A stretch of 64,000 bases of DNA, from NCBI RefSeq assembly GCF_012027305.1, contig NZ_SNUF01000001.1, positions 1,116,001 through 1,180,000 on the forward strand, written 5' to 3'. Below the pieces are notes generated by a model. The model was not told the DNA's origin. It saw nothing but the letters and a program-made list of their open reading frames with translations, and made no database searches. This DNA is from Thermococcus sp. MAR1 (lineage in GTDB: Archaea; Methanobacteriota_B; Thermococci; Thermococcales; Thermococcaceae). The translations under genes were made by a program, and so were the position numbers. Shown here piece by piece: positions 1 through 9,057 of the stretch. The number at the start of each line of letters is the position of its first letter. Position 1 is the first letter of the stretch.

Positions 1-2
1 TT

Positions 3-377
3 TACACCGCAATCTGGAATAAGTACGAGAGGGAGCTGAAGAAGGGGTTCCTCTGGAAGAGCAGGGACGGGCTGGGCAGGATAACGAAGTGGTCCAGGGG
101 CGAGAAACTGCTCTCAACGAGGGACACCTTCATGAGCCTTCCCGCTGTCCCAAGGCCCTTCCTCGAAAAGGCCATAGACTACGCGAGCAGGTGGGAGGAG
201 AGGAGCCATGAGAAGAGGCTCGATGCGACGGTCTACGTTATCGAGCACACCGTCAACGTTCCAATATGGACGCTGAAGGAGAACCTCCACGACAACGATG
301 ACCTCAGGGAGCACTTCGGAGTCTTTGGAGTTGAGCTTGAGTACAGTAGGGAAACTGGATTAACAGAAGAACTTTGA
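3..377 (+). CDS. C-terminal part of an unidentified protein (5' end outside window)
   Basis: The reading frame is open from base 3 to the TGA at 375-377, giving 124 visible residues. The internal methionine at 132 is not the start, because the frame continues upstream without a stop. The visible part is charged and soluble, with no membrane segment or motif that I recognise. Product unknown. A promoter-like A/T stretch at about 485-496 separates it from the next gene. Confidence 0.6.
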   Translation, partial: YTAIWNKYERELKKGFLWKSRDGLGRITKWSRGEKLLSTRDTFMSLPAVPRPFLEKAIDYASRWEERSHEKRLDATVYVIEHTVNVPIWTLKENLHDNDDLREHFGVFGVELEYSRETGLTEEL

Positions 378-518
378 CGCGCGTACTTCCGGAAAACCTG
401 CTTCTCCGCCTTCTGCGGGACGACTGCGGGAGCGGGGAGTGTTTGCTATGGTGTCCGGAGTTTGGGCAACTGGTTACTAACGCGAAAAGTTTTTATCTGG
501 AACTCTATAGATGTAACC

Positions 519-1691
519 ATGAGAGCGGCTGTCCCAATCCTGATAATCCTTCTCCTTCTTCCAGCCGTCTCGGCGTGGAACACCACGATAAAAGTTCATG
601 AGAGATCATATTACCTCATAAACGACCTCAACATCAACGTTAGCTCTCCATGCCAGCAGTGGATTTTTCTAACACTCATTGGGCCGGAGGAGAGCAGAAC
701 TGCCTCATTCCTCACAGGTGGGAAAGAGGAAATCTCCCTGGAGAACCTGTCGCCCGAGATACTCGTGCTCGGATGGAAGAACGTCACCGTGATCGTCGAG
801 GCGCGCTGTCCCCTCAACGTCTCAATCCAGCCGATTTACTACCCCGACGTCTGCGGTGAGGAGTACTACCTCCCCAGCTGGAGATACAGGATAGTGAGAA
901 TGCCCCTTAAGTGGGAAGGGATCGCCTACGAAATCCAAAGTCCTCTAGAGATCGAGGCCATCTATTTTGGCTCTAACAGGGTGTACGTCAACGGGACTGA
1001 GGTTACCGAACTCCCTCTGAGGGCGATTATGACAACAGAGAATGGAAGTATGGCAGTTGAACCGCTCCCCCTCTACGGTGGCCTCTGGTGGTACCCTCTG
1101 GCCGGGCTTCTCACGACAAGAAACCTTACAGTAAAGCTCGAGGGAGAGGCGGCAGAATACATCGATGAGGTTTACGCGCTCGCCATCCTCCCCCAGAAGG
1201 ACATTCCGAGTATACCCAGCTACGGAGAGGGCTACCACCCACCGAGTTGCGGGCCAGTGAGCTACCTGAGGATGAACGGAGAGGCACTCTGGGAAGGCGA
1301 GAACTTCACGCTCCTCGAGTACAAGACCGACGAAGGAAAGGAAGGAAAGATCTACGTCAAGGATGGATTCGTTTGCACCAATGTGAACGGCGGAGAGGCC
1401 TGCAGCGGGCCGCTGATACCCGGGCCGTCACATTTTGAAGTTATATTCTCGGGGGGCACGTTGTACGTGACACAGTGGGACAAGAACCTTTTAACCCTCG
1501 AGCTTGGCGCGAAAGGGTTACATCCCAAACTCTTCCTGGGACTCCCAAGCGAAAAACTCTACGGGATGGAAATCTACGCCCGAGAACCCGTCCCATGGAA
1601 AGAAGAGAATAAACCTCCCGGCCTCCTTATAGGGGTTCTCATAATTATCGGCGGGATTGCTGCGATTGTAAAGATGTTAGAGAGGCGCTAA
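519..1691 (+). CDS. Exported, membrane-anchored protein of unknown function
   Basis: 390 residues. I place the start at the ATG at 519 because a TATA-like AAGTTTTTATCT lies about 25-30 bases before it and a signal peptide (MRAAVPILIILLLLPAVSA) follows directly; the longer upstream ATG would add a meaningless head. The body is extracellular in character, with many N-x-T/S sites and several cysteines. The C-terminus carries one hydrophobic segment (about 365-385) followed by ERR, so the protein is probably tethered to the outside of the membrane. Function unknown. Its end overlaps convergent alaX by 4 bases. Confidence 0.75.
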   Translation: MRAAVPILIILLLLPAVSAWNTTIKVHERSYYLINDLNINVSSPCQQWIFLTLIGPEESRTASFLTGGKEEISLENLSPEILVLGWKNVTVIVEARCPLNVSIQPIYYPDVCGEEYYLPSWRYRIVRMPLKWEGIAYEIQSPLEIEAIYFGSNRVYVNGTEVTELPLRAIMTTENGSMAVEPLPLYGGLWWYPLAGLLTTRNLTVKLEGEAAEYIDEVYALAILPQKDIPSIPSYGEGYHPPSCGPVSYLRMNGEALWEGENFTLLEYKTDEGKEGKIYVKDGFVCTNVNGGEACSGPLIPGPSHFEVIFSGGTLYVTQWDKNLLTLELGAKGLHPKLFLGLPSEKLYGMEIYAREPVPWKEENKPPGLLIGVLIIIGGIAAIVKMLERR

Positions 1692-2326
1692 TCCTCAAGC
1701 CAAATCTCCAGCCTCTGCTTTCCCCTTCCGAGGCTGGAGCGCTTGAACTTCTTCAGGTGGCCTATCTCCTTTATGTCCCTCACGTGCGTCCCGCCGCAGG
1801 GAATTATTTCAAAGTCCCTTATCCGGGTGTAGCGCGTTTCGCCTTCCCACCATATCCTCATCTCGCCGCCCTCATCGACGAGCCGGTTGAAGGTCTCGAT
1901 TATCTCGTTTTTCCACTTATTCACGTTCTCCGGATAGAGTATGTCGTATCTGCCCTTCTCGACGCTCATTCCACTGCCGTAGAGCTCCCACTCACCGGGC
2001 AGGACCTCGTTCAGCACGTGCTCAAGCAGGTGCATCGCGCTGTGGATCCTCATGAGCCTGTAGCGGTAGTCCCAGTCGAGCTTGAGCTCGACCTCCTGGC
2101 CAAGATTGAACTTCTCGGGTTCAGCCACCACGTGCCAGACGTTTTCGCCATCTTTGTGAACGTCGAGAACTTCAACGCCGTTTATCGTTCCCCTGTCGTG
2201 GGGCTGGCCGCCGCCGGTCGGGTAGAATATAGTCTGGTCGAGGAGAAGGGCGTTGTCCCTGACCTCCAAAACCTTTGCCTTTGCCTCCTTCAGGTAGGCA
2301 TCTTCGTAGTAGAGCTTGCGAGTCAC
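1688..2326 (-). CDS. alaX: AlaX-type alanyl-tRNA editing protein
   Basis: 212 residues, the usual size of the archaeal AlaX-M form. It is homologous to the editing domain of alanyl-tRNA synthetase and is known to hydrolyse wrongly charged Ser/Gly-tRNA(Ala) in trans. The zinc-binding motifs HSAMH and CGGTH are both present, with the glycine-rich YPTGGGQP segment near the N-terminus. I choose the GTG at 2326 because GAGGTGG lies just upstream and a TATA-like TTTAAATG (about 2357-2364) fits a start here; an in-frame ATG at 2359 would overlap that promoter. Family assignment is secure; tRNA specificity is inference. Confidence 0.92.
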   Translation of the reverse strand: MTRKLYYEDAYLKEAKAKVLEVRDNALLLDQTIFYPTGGGQPHDRGTINGVEVLDVHKDGENVWHVVAEPEKFNLGQEVELKLDWDYRYRLMRIHSAMHLLEHVLNEVLPGEWELYGSGMSVEKGRYDILYPENVNKWKNEIIETFNRLVDEGGEMRIWWEGETRYTRIRDFEIIPCGGTHVRDIKEIGHLKKFKRSSLGRGKQRLEIWLED

Positions 2327-2387
2327 CGTTACCACCTCAGAAGTGTTGGAGATAGGCATTTAAATGAATATCGAAAAAAGGAAAGGC

Positions 2388-3857
2388 TCAGCGCCTCTTC
2401 CAGAAGAACACTGCCAGGCCTACAAGGATGACCGCGGCCGCAACAGCGGCCATACGCTGGGTTTCGGTCGGGCCTCCTTTCGTCCCGCCAGGAATCGTGT
2501 ACCTTATCGTCGCCGTGGTGTAGTTGGAGAGCATCTTGGTGACGTCTTCGGCCGGGGCACCGTAGCGGAGGAAAACGTGGGAGGTTATCTTCAGGCTGTT
2601 TCCTTCCCGCAGCACGGTCATAGTGAACCTGTTGCCGTTGAGGTTCTCGCTTATGTTGTCCGGCACCTCAAGGAACTTCCCTCCATCTGGGAGGTTTATC
2701 GTGAGGTATAGTGTATGATTGACCCCGTACTCAAGCCTGTCCGTGAGCCCGTTTGCCAGCCCGAGCGTTGGATCAAACTGGTAAACGTACGAGCCATTCT
2801 CAAACGTTGTGAAGTTCCTAAGCAGGTATTCGGCGTCTATCACCAAAGGCGCACCTGTCTCGTTGAGCCCGAGTATCTTGACCCTGCCATCGTCAACGAT
2901 GGCACCTCTATAACCGAGCGCTATCGAGTACGTTCTCAGTATATACTCAGTAACGTTCTCAACGCCGTAGGAGATTATCTCGGCCTTCCTGGCCTCGACC
3001 TCGGACTTGGGTTCGATATACTCGTCCCTCATATGAAGCCTGACGCTACCGTTGTTGTATACGTCCAGCGTGACATACTCGTTCATGACACTGCTCTGGT
3101 AGTGTTCCTCACCCTTGTATGGCGCCTTGTAGCGAATGTAATAGTCCTTGTAACTTCCGAAAAGCGCGTTGTATCCATCGGGGGGTAAGAAGGGCTCAAG
3201 ATAGATGTACGACTTCACCACCACGGTGTTCCCCTCAGCCTTTGAAGTTACAAAGAACTTGCTCGCGTTGTATTGCTGGGCGAAGGCCTTCGGGTACTCT
3301 ATGAGCGTTGCGTTCTCGGGGAGCTTTATGATGAAGGTGTTGTTTATGTCAACGGCAAAGGGAAGCCCCGTGTCGGGGACGTTTATCGTCGCGTAGCCCC
3401 TGGTCGGGTCAAGGTGAACCTCCCAGTAGTCACCGTAGGAGTAGTACTTTGAGAAGTTCATGGCTATTGCGTTGAAAACTATGGTTATGTTGTTGCCCTC
3501 CTCGATGCCATAAGATTTTATGCTCTCGTTGGCAAGGCTCATTCCAGACTGGGTGAGGCTCTGAACGTATCTCTGCAGCTGCTCCTCCTCAAACTTCGCT
3601 ATGGCCTCTTCAATAGTCATGTTGCCGTTCTGGGTCTCATTCAGGATCTCTTCTATCTGCTTCTGTATTTCCTCTTTCGGCCCAAGCCAGACGGTCTTCA
3701 TTGTTATGTTTGCGTCCCCATTGGGCAGAATGACTATTGTAAAAACGAAGTCCTGCTTGTACGTCTTCGGTTGAAAATCCTCCGCAAGCCCGAGATTTGG
3801 GCCAATGAGAGGTGTCAGTAGAATCGCGGCGAAAAGCACCGCAAGCAATCTCTTCAT
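2388..3857 (-). CDS. Exported, membrane-anchored protein with repeated extracellular domain
   Basis: 489 residues with a signal peptide (about 1-25), a large N-x-T/S-rich extracellular part and a C-terminal membrane segment (about 467-485) ending KRR. It appears to hold two related beta-rich halves: both contain a YxYGDYW/LEYGVNHT-like stretch, then a LPxxGxxxEVPxN-like stretch. GGAGGT precedes the ATG and a TATA box lies near 3901-3912. The segment around YWEV resembles part of the protein at 56638-57249, suggesting a shared domain. Function unknown; a surface or stalk protein is the simplest guess. Confidence 0.75.
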   Translation of the reverse strand: MKRLLAVLFAAILLTPLIGPNLGLAEDFQPKTYKQDFVFTIVILPNGDANITMKTVWLGPKEEIQKQIEEILNETQNGNMTIEEAIAKFEEEQLQRYVQSLTQSGMSLANESIKSYGIEEGNNITIVFNAIAMNFSKYYSYGDYWEVHLDPTRGYATINVPDTGLPFAVDINNTFIIKLPENATLIEYPKAFAQQYNASKFFVTSKAEGNTVVVKSYIYLEPFLPPDGYNALFGSYKDYYIRYKAPYKGEEHYQSSVMNEYVTLDVYNNGSVRLHMRDEYIEPKSEVEARKAEIISYGVENVTEYILRTYSIALGYRGAIVDDGRVKILGLNETGAPLVIDAEYLLRNFTTFENGSYVYQFDPTLGLANGLTDRLEYGVNHTLYLTINLPDGGKFLEVPDNISENLNGNRFTMTVLREGNSLKITSHVFLRYGAPAEDVTKMLSNYTTATIRYTIPGGTKGGPTETQRMAAVAAAVILVGLAVFFWKRR

Positions 3858-3980
3858 TACACACTACCTCCATTCCATCTGTACTGGTAACTAGCGCCGC
3901 ACCGGAGTATTTAACTTTATCTCAAAAGTAGGGAAAGAAAAAGCTGGCAAAAGGCAAGAAAGAACAGAAAGGATGAAAGA

Positions 3981-5267
3981 TCACTGCTCCCACTTGGAAA
4001 AGTCTATCTCCCCCTCCGTCTTGGCCACTATGGTCGTTCCCGCAAGGTCGCCGGTGACGTTGACCATCGTCCTGCCCATGTCGAGGATGGCATCAATGCC
4101 CAGTATCATAGCATAGGCCAAAGCAACGGGACTTCCAGCGGTCAGGTCGAGACCGACGCTCTGGAGGACCATGGCGAGCATTATCGCTCCGGCTCCCGGA
4201 ACACCGGCGGTTCCAACAGAGGCCAGAACGGCTGTTAGAACGACGATGAGCTGCTGGCTCGGTGTGAGCGGATGCCCGATGGCGTTGGCAACGAAGAGAA
4301 CCGTGACACCCTGGTAAAGTGCGGTTCCATCCATATTTATCGTGGCACCCAGGGGGAGGGTGAAGGAGAATATTCCCCTGTCGATGCCCATTTCCTCCTC
4401 GGCAACGCTCATCGTAACGGGCAGGGTTCCGCTGGAGCTCCTTGTTACGAAGGCGGTAAGCATCGCATCCTTGGCCTTCTTAATGAACTTGATTGGATCG
4501 ATGCCAAAGATTTTGAGCAGGACGAAGTAGACCAAAAGTATCTGTACTGCAAGGCCGAGGTAGACCGCAACCACGACCTTGGCCAGCGGTCCAACGACCT
4601 TAACCCCCTGGGAGGCCATGACGTAGGCTATGAGGGCAAAGACACCTATGGGAGCGTACTGCATAACGCCCGCGACTATTATGTACATTGCCTCGGCAAG
4701 GCCATCAAAGGCCCTGAGGAGCGTTGTTCCCGCGTTCCTGAGCCTCTCGTCATCCTTGTTTATCAGATAAGTCAGCGCTATGCCCAGTATTATTGCAAAG
4801 AATATCACGGGTAGCACTTCACCGTTGGAGAGGGACGCGAATGGGTTCGTGGGTACTATGTTCAGGAGGGTCTTCACAAGGGAAGGCGGCGTCGTCTCTA
4901 TGGCCTTTCCCTCACCGGTTCCAAGGCTTATACCCGTTCCGACCCTGAAGAGGTTGCCCATCAGCAGGCCGAAGAACACGGCAAAGGCCGATGTGAGGAG
5001 GTAGTAGACCACTATCTTCACACCGACCCTTCCTAGCCTTGCTGGACTTATACTGGCGGCACCGACGACGAGCGATGCGAGGATTATTGGCATCACTAAC
5101 ATCTTCAACAGGCGAACAAAGAGGTCACCAAACGGCTTGATGTATGTCTTGACGAAGTCTGCATAGCCAAAGTAGCCCATAATCAAACCAAAAACTGCAC
5201 CGAGGATTAATCCCCACAGTATCTTCCACAGAACCGGATAGTTCAGGTACTTTCTCAGGAGCCCCAT
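3981..5267 (-). CDS. Dicarboxylate/amino acid:cation symporter (GltPh family)
   Basis: 428 residues, close to the crystallised Pyrococcus aspartate transporter GltPh. Hallmarks visible in order: the serine-rich hairpin 1 loop SSSGTLPVT, the NMDGT sodium-binding motif, the hairpin 2 loop [10 protein letters not shown], and TM8 with D-x-x-R-T-x-x-N-x-x-G-D, which binds the substrate carboxyl and amino groups. Known homologues couple sodium entry to aspartate or glutamate uptake. I use the ATG at 5267, 6 bases after GGAGGTG, rather than the GTG at 5276 that lies inside that ribosome site. Monocistronic. Aspartate specificity is inferred from the family. Confidence 0.93.
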   Translation of the reverse strand: MGLLRKYLNYPVLWKILWGLILGAVFGLIMGYFGYADFVKTYIKPFGDLFVRLLKMLVMPIILASLVVGAASISPARLGRVGVKIVVYYLLTSAFAVFFGLLMGNLFRVGTGISLGTGEGKAIETTPPSLVKTLLNIVPTNPFASLSNGEVLPVIFFAIILGIALTYLINKDDERLRNAGTTLLRAFDGLAEAMYIIVAGVMQYAPIGVFALIAYVMASQGVKVVGPLAKVVVAVYLGLAVQILLVYFVLLKIFGIDPIKFIKKAKDAMLTAFVTRSSSGTLPVTMSVAEEEMGIDRGIFSFTLPLGATINMDGTALYQGVTVLFVANAIGHPLTPSQQLIVVLTAVLASVGTAGVPGAGAIMLAMVLQSVGLDLTAGSPVALAYAMILGIDAILDMGRTMVNVTGDLAGTTIVAKTEGEIDFSKWEQ

Positions 5268-5367
5268 CCGGAGCACCTCCCTCTGTGTTTGAATGACGGC
5301 GATATTAGGCTACTGGCTGTAACTATATTAATCTTCCGGGCAAATATATGTCAAAACGTCAGAAAAA

Positions 5368-6084
5368 TCAGGGGATTCTTAACGAAACATCCCCGTATAA
5401 AATTCTCCTTAACTGTCCGTCAATGTCGAGTAAAAGCGACCCATCATCTAAAACGTCCACTACACGTCCTATAAGAACATTATCATCCTCAACGACCCTG
5501 ACGATTCTCCCGAGTATGAACGTTCTCTCACGAACCTTGGCCATCATAACATCGGGGCGCCCCTTGAAAATCCGGTACCATGCGTTTAGATGGAACAGTA
5601 GTCTTTCAAGAACCTTCCCCAAGGGCAGGGGAGCTCCAATCAGTTCTATCATAGAAATCGCATCCCTCTGAAGCTCGGGGGGGATGGGATTGTTAACGTT
5701 TAGGCCGATTCCCAGGATGGCATATTCCCCCGCCTTCCCCTCCGTCAGAATGCCGGCTATTTTCTTGCCCGCAACCCAGACGTCGTTCGGCCATTTTATT
5801 CCGGCGGAGATTCCAAAATCCGCGAGGGTGTCTGAAACGGCTAAAGCTCCAACGAAGACGAGCCTCGGATCAACACGGGGAGGCTTGAGAATGACGCTCA
5901 TCCAGATGCCTCCCTCCGGGGAAGCCCATGAGCGCCCTCTTCTGCCCTTTCCTGCAGTCTGCCTTTTCGCGATGACGACCGTGCCCTCTGGAACCTCCAG
6001 GGCTATTCCCTTCGCGTACTCGTTCGTGGAATCCGTCTCATCAAGGTTGACGACCCGGATACCTATCACGGTTTCCCCGTTCAT
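5368..6084 (-). CDS. birA: Biotin-[protein] ligase
   Basis: 238 residues, the size of the single-domain archaeal ligase with no HTH repressor domain. It activates biotin with ATP and attaches it to the lysine of biotin carrier domains. The biotinyl-AMP loop (GKGRRGRSW), the substrate-strand motif STNEYAK and the KWPND motif are all clear, and a small C-terminal beta domain ends in YGDVSL. The start at 6084 is favoured by GGTGGTG upstream and by family length; an ATG-like start at 6126 overlaps the promoter. Its probable substrate, with an EAMKMEN biotin site, is encoded at 7102-8883. Confidence 0.92.
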   Translation of the reverse strand: MNGETVIGIRVVNLDETDSTNEYAKGIALEVPEGTVVIAKRQTAGKGRRGRSWASPEGGIWMSVILKPPRVDPRLVFVGALAVSDTLADFGISAGIKWPNDVWVAGKKIAGILTEGKAGEYAILGIGLNVNNPIPPELQRDAISMIELIGAPLPLGKVLERLLFHLNAWYRIFKGRPDVMMAKVRERTFILGRIVRVVEDDNVLIGRVVDVLDDGSLLLDIDGQLRRILYGDVSLRIP

Positions 6085-6164
6085 CCATTGAGCCACCACC
6101 AAAGATTCGACCTCAGGCTTAAACAACTTTCCATCAAGGAAAACCTTAAATCCTCCAAATCATA

Positions 6165-6182
6165 TATCACTCCCGGTGATTA
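6165..6182 (+). promoter_or_regulatory. Thermococcales glycolytic motif (TGM) in the aldolase promoter
   Basis: The sequence TATCAC-N5-GTGATT matches the known TGM consensus TATCAC-N5-GTGATA at 11 of 12 fixed positions. TGM is the site of the TrmB-family regulator Tgr in Thermococcus. It lies downstream of a TATA-like TTAAAT (about 6145-6150), the position reported for repression of glycolytic genes. It also contains the GGTGAT ribosome site. Confidence 0.7.
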
Positions 6183-6184
6183 GT

Positions 6185-7030
6185 ATGGATGCATATCAGA
6201 ACGTTGGCATTAAGAGGCGTCTCGGAAGGTTTTTCCGAAGGGATGGGAGGGCACTCATCTTCGCCATGGACCACGGCTTCGAGCACGGGCCGACAGACTT
6301 CGAGGAGCACTGGGAGCACGTTAACCCAAGGGTAATCATAAGGAAAGTTATGAGGGCTGGAATTGACGGCGTTATGATGCTCCCCGGTCTCGCGAGAATA
6401 GCCGGGAACGACGTGAAACCCGACAGAGGTTTGATGATAAAGCTCACCAGTAAGACGAACCTCCGCCCGAAGGACGACCAGCTCCTCCAGAGCCAGCTGG
6501 CTTTCGTTGAAGACGCGATAAAGCTCGGTGCAGACGCCATAGCGGCGACCGTTTACTGGGGCTCCCCCCAAGAGGATGTCATGATGCGCCAGTTCGCCGA
6601 GATAGCGAGCTACGCCCACGACCTCGGCTTCCCCGTTGTTCAGTTCGCTTATCCGCGCGGACCGTACATAAACGAGAAGTACGGCAGGAAAGAGGACTAC
6701 CGCGTCGTCATGTACGGCGCCAGGGCTGCAGTCGAGAGCGGCGCTGACATGATAAAGACCTACTGGACAGGCTCGCGGGAGACCTTCGCCAAGGTGGTCG
6801 ATGCCGCCGCCGGCGTTCCGGTTCTCCTGAGCGGCGGGGCGAAGGCCGAAAACCCCCTTGACTTCCTGAAGGTGGTCTACGACGTCGTTGAAGCCGGCGG
6901 AGCGGGGGCCGTCGTTGGGAGGAACATCTTCCAGCGCGAGAACCCAGAACCTTTAATAAAGGCCCTCATTAGGGTCATACACCGTAACGAGGAGCCTGAA
7001 GAAGCAGCAAAGGCAGAGGGGCTCATCTGA
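6185..7030 (+). CDS. fba: Archaeal class I fructose-1,6-bisphosphate aldolase
   Basis: 281 residues, identical in length to the Pyrococcus enzyme of the DhnA/FbaB family. It interconverts fructose 1,6-bisphosphate with dihydroxyacetone phosphate and glyceraldehyde 3-phosphate, in glycolysis and gluconeogenesis. The lysine in [10 protein letters not shown] is the expected Schiff-base residue; [10 protein letters not shown] and the LLSGGAK phosphate-binding strand are conserved. The ATG at 6185 follows GGTGAT; the GTG at 6176 lies within that ribosome site. A TGM element at 6165-6182 points to control by Tgr. It is divergent from birA, with 100 bases between the starts. Confidence 0.93.
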   Translation: MDAYQNVGIKRRLGRFFRRDGRALIFAMDHGFEHGPTDFEEHWEHVNPRVIIRKVMRAGIDGVMMLPGLARIAGNDVKPDRGLMIKLTSKTNLRPKDDQLLQSQLAFVEDAIKLGADAIAATVYWGSPQEDVMMRQFAEIASYAHDLGFPVVQFAYPRGPYINEKYGRKEDYRVVMYGARAAVESGADMIKTYWTGSRETFAKVVDAAAGVPVLLSGGAKAENPLDFLKVVYDVVEAGGAGAVVGRNIFQRENPEPLIKALIRVIHRNEEPEEAAKAEGLI

Positions 7031-7101
7031 TCCTTCTTGCTTCCCTATTTTGTCCAGCAACCTAAATATATCTCCTTCTCCAAATCCCCACGGGTGAGAG
7101 A

Positions 7102-8883
7102 ATGGGGAAGGTCGAAATAATAGATACCACCTTTAGAGACGCTCACCAGTCCCTCATAGCCACCAGGCTTACGACCGAAGACATGCTCGCGGTAGCGGAG
7201 AAGATGGATAGAATAGGCTTCTACTCCATGGAGGTCTGGGGAGGGGCCACCTTTGACGTCTGCATACGCTATCTTCGCGAGGATCCGTGGGAGAGGCTGA
7301 GGCTCCTCAGAGAGCACATCAGAAAAACCAAGCTCCAGATGCTCCTCCGCGGGCAGAACGTCGTCGGCTACAGGCACTACCCCGACGACGTGGTTGAAAA
7401 GTTCGTCGAGCTCGCCCACAGAAACGGGATAGACATCTTCAGAATATTCGATGCCCTAAACGACGTCAGGAACATGGAGGTAGCGATAAGGAAGGCGAAG
7501 GAAGTTGGAGCCGAGGTTCAGGGTGCGATAGCCTACACGACGGGCAAAGTGTTCACGCTCGAGTACTACATGAAAAAGGTCGAAGAACTCCTGGCGCTCG
7601 ATGTCGATGTAATAACCATTAAGGACATGGCGGCCCTCCTAACACCCTGGAAGGCCTATGAGCTGGTGAGTGAGATAAAGGAACGCTACGGCGTTCCCGT
7701 AAACGTTCACACCCACTCCACTACGGGAATGGCGGTCGCAACGTACATCAAGGCCGTTGAAGCTGGAGCCGACTACATAGACACTGCCATAAGCCCGCTC
7801 GCCTTCGGAACCGCCCAGCCGGGCATACAGACCATCTGGCACGCCCTGCCCGAGGCCGTCGGGAGCCACCTCGACAGGGAGCTCATCCACGAGGTCTCAC
7901 GCTACCTTAAGCAACTTCTCGATGAGAAGTACTCGGGAATGCTGCACAAGGAGGCCCTCATGGTGAACCCATACGTTCTGAAGTACCAGGTTCCGGGGGG
8001 AATGTACTCCAACCTCATCTCCCAGCTGAAGGAGATGAAAGCTTTAGATCGACTACAGGAGGTTCTGGAGGAGATTCCTCGCGTCAGGGAAGACCTCGGA
8101 TGGCCGCCGCTGGTGACGCCGACCAGCCAGATAGTCGGAACGCAGGCGGTTCTCAACATCCTCTTTGGGAGGTACGAGAGGATAACGGAAGAGGTCAAGA
8201 ACTACATCAGGGGGCTCTACGGAAGGCCGCCGGGGGAGATAAACCCCGAGTTGCGGGCAAAGGTTCTGGGGGAGGAGGAACCCATAACCGTAAGGCCAGG
8301 AGAGCTGCTCGAACCCGCGCTGGAGAAATGCAGGAAGGAGCTTGAGGAACTCGGCTACCTGGAGAGGGAGGAGGACGTCCTGACCTACTGCCTCTTCCCG
8401 CAGGTGGCGCTTGAGTTCTTCAGGGCGAGGAAGGAAGGCAGGATGAAGCCAGAGGTACCCCCGGCGGTTCAGAGGTTCAAGATTTACGTGGACGGGGTCG
8501 AGTTCGAGGTAGGAGTTGAGGGCGTTGACCTGAGCGCGCTCAGGTACCTGCCCCATGTGGCCGGAGTTTCGACTCCACCCAGCGCTCCAAAAACATCACC
8601 TGTGCCTGCGCCCGTTGCCGCCTCCGCTCCCGCTCCGGTTACTCCAGCAGCAACGCCCGCACCAGCCAGCGAGGGTGCCGTAACGGCCCCAATGCCCGGC
8701 AAGATTTTGAGAATCCTTGTCAAGGAGGAGGATGAAGTCAAAACCGGCCAGGGATTACTCGTCTTGGAAGCAATGAAAATGGAGAACGAGATTCCAGCAC
8801 CAAAAGACGGAGTGGTTAAAAAAATCCTCGTCAAAGAAGGCGACACCGTGGACACCGGACAGGCACTCATAGAGCTCGAATAA
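7102..8883 (+). CDS. oadA: Biotin-carrying carboxyltransferase alpha subunit (oxaloacetate decarboxylase / pyruvate carboxylase B type)
   Basis: 593 residues in three parts: an HMGL-like TIM-barrel carboxyltransferase (about 1-290, starting IIDTTFRDAHQSL, with the metal-binding HTHSTTG), a conserved carboxylase domain (about 300-470), and, after an Ala/Pro-rich linker (about 495-525), a biotinyl domain with the EAMKMEN lysine. This architecture moves CO2 between biotin and pyruvate/oxaloacetate. No membrane decarboxylase beta subunit or biotin carboxylase is nearby, so it could act as part of either an oxaloacetate decarboxylase or a pyruvate carboxylase. The start follows GGGTGAG. Confidence 0.88.
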   Translation: MGKVEIIDTTFRDAHQSLIATRLTTEDMLAVAEKMDRIGFYSMEVWGGATFDVCIRYLREDPWERLRLLREHIRKTKLQMLLRGQNVVGYRHYPDDVVEKFVELAHRNGIDIFRIFDALNDVRNMEVAIRKAKEVGAEVQGAIAYTTGKVFTLEYYMKKVEELLALDVDVITIKDMAALLTPWKAYELVSEIKERYGVPVNVHTHSTTGMAVATYIKAVEAGADYIDTAISPLAFGTAQPGIQTIWHALPEAVGSHLDRELIHEVSRYLKQLLDEKYSGMLHKEALMVNPYVLKYQVPGGMYSNLISQLKEMKALDRLQEVLEEIPRVREDLGWPPLVTPTSQIVGTQAVLNILFGRYERITEEVKNYIRGLYGRPPGEINPELRAKVLGEEEPITVRPGELLEPALEKCRKELEELGYLEREEDVLTYCLFPQVALEFFRARKEGRMKPEVPPAVQRFKIYVDGVEFEVGVEGVDLSALRYLPHVAGVSTPPSAPKTSPVPAPVAASAPAPVTPAATPAPASEGAVTAPMPGKILRILVKEEDEVKTGQGLLVLEAMKMENEIPAPKDGVVKKILVKEGDTVDTGQALIELE

Positions 8884-9057
8884 AGCCCGCTCTCAGCCCC
8901 TTTCCTTTCCATTGCTTTCTTAAAATACTTCCACCTGGAATCCGGGCACGGTTTCCAACGGTAGGTTCAAAAACGAAACATCTTCAGTTTTTTGCCGAAA
9001 AGCATTTATATCCAAAAAGTGTACATCACAGCGCAGAATATACATGGAGGTGCAACC

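Noticed and set aside
1757-2431. Long plus-strand frame opposite alaX
   Set aside because: Shadow of alaX, with no ribosome site or protein-like motifs; AlaX motifs lie on the minus strand.
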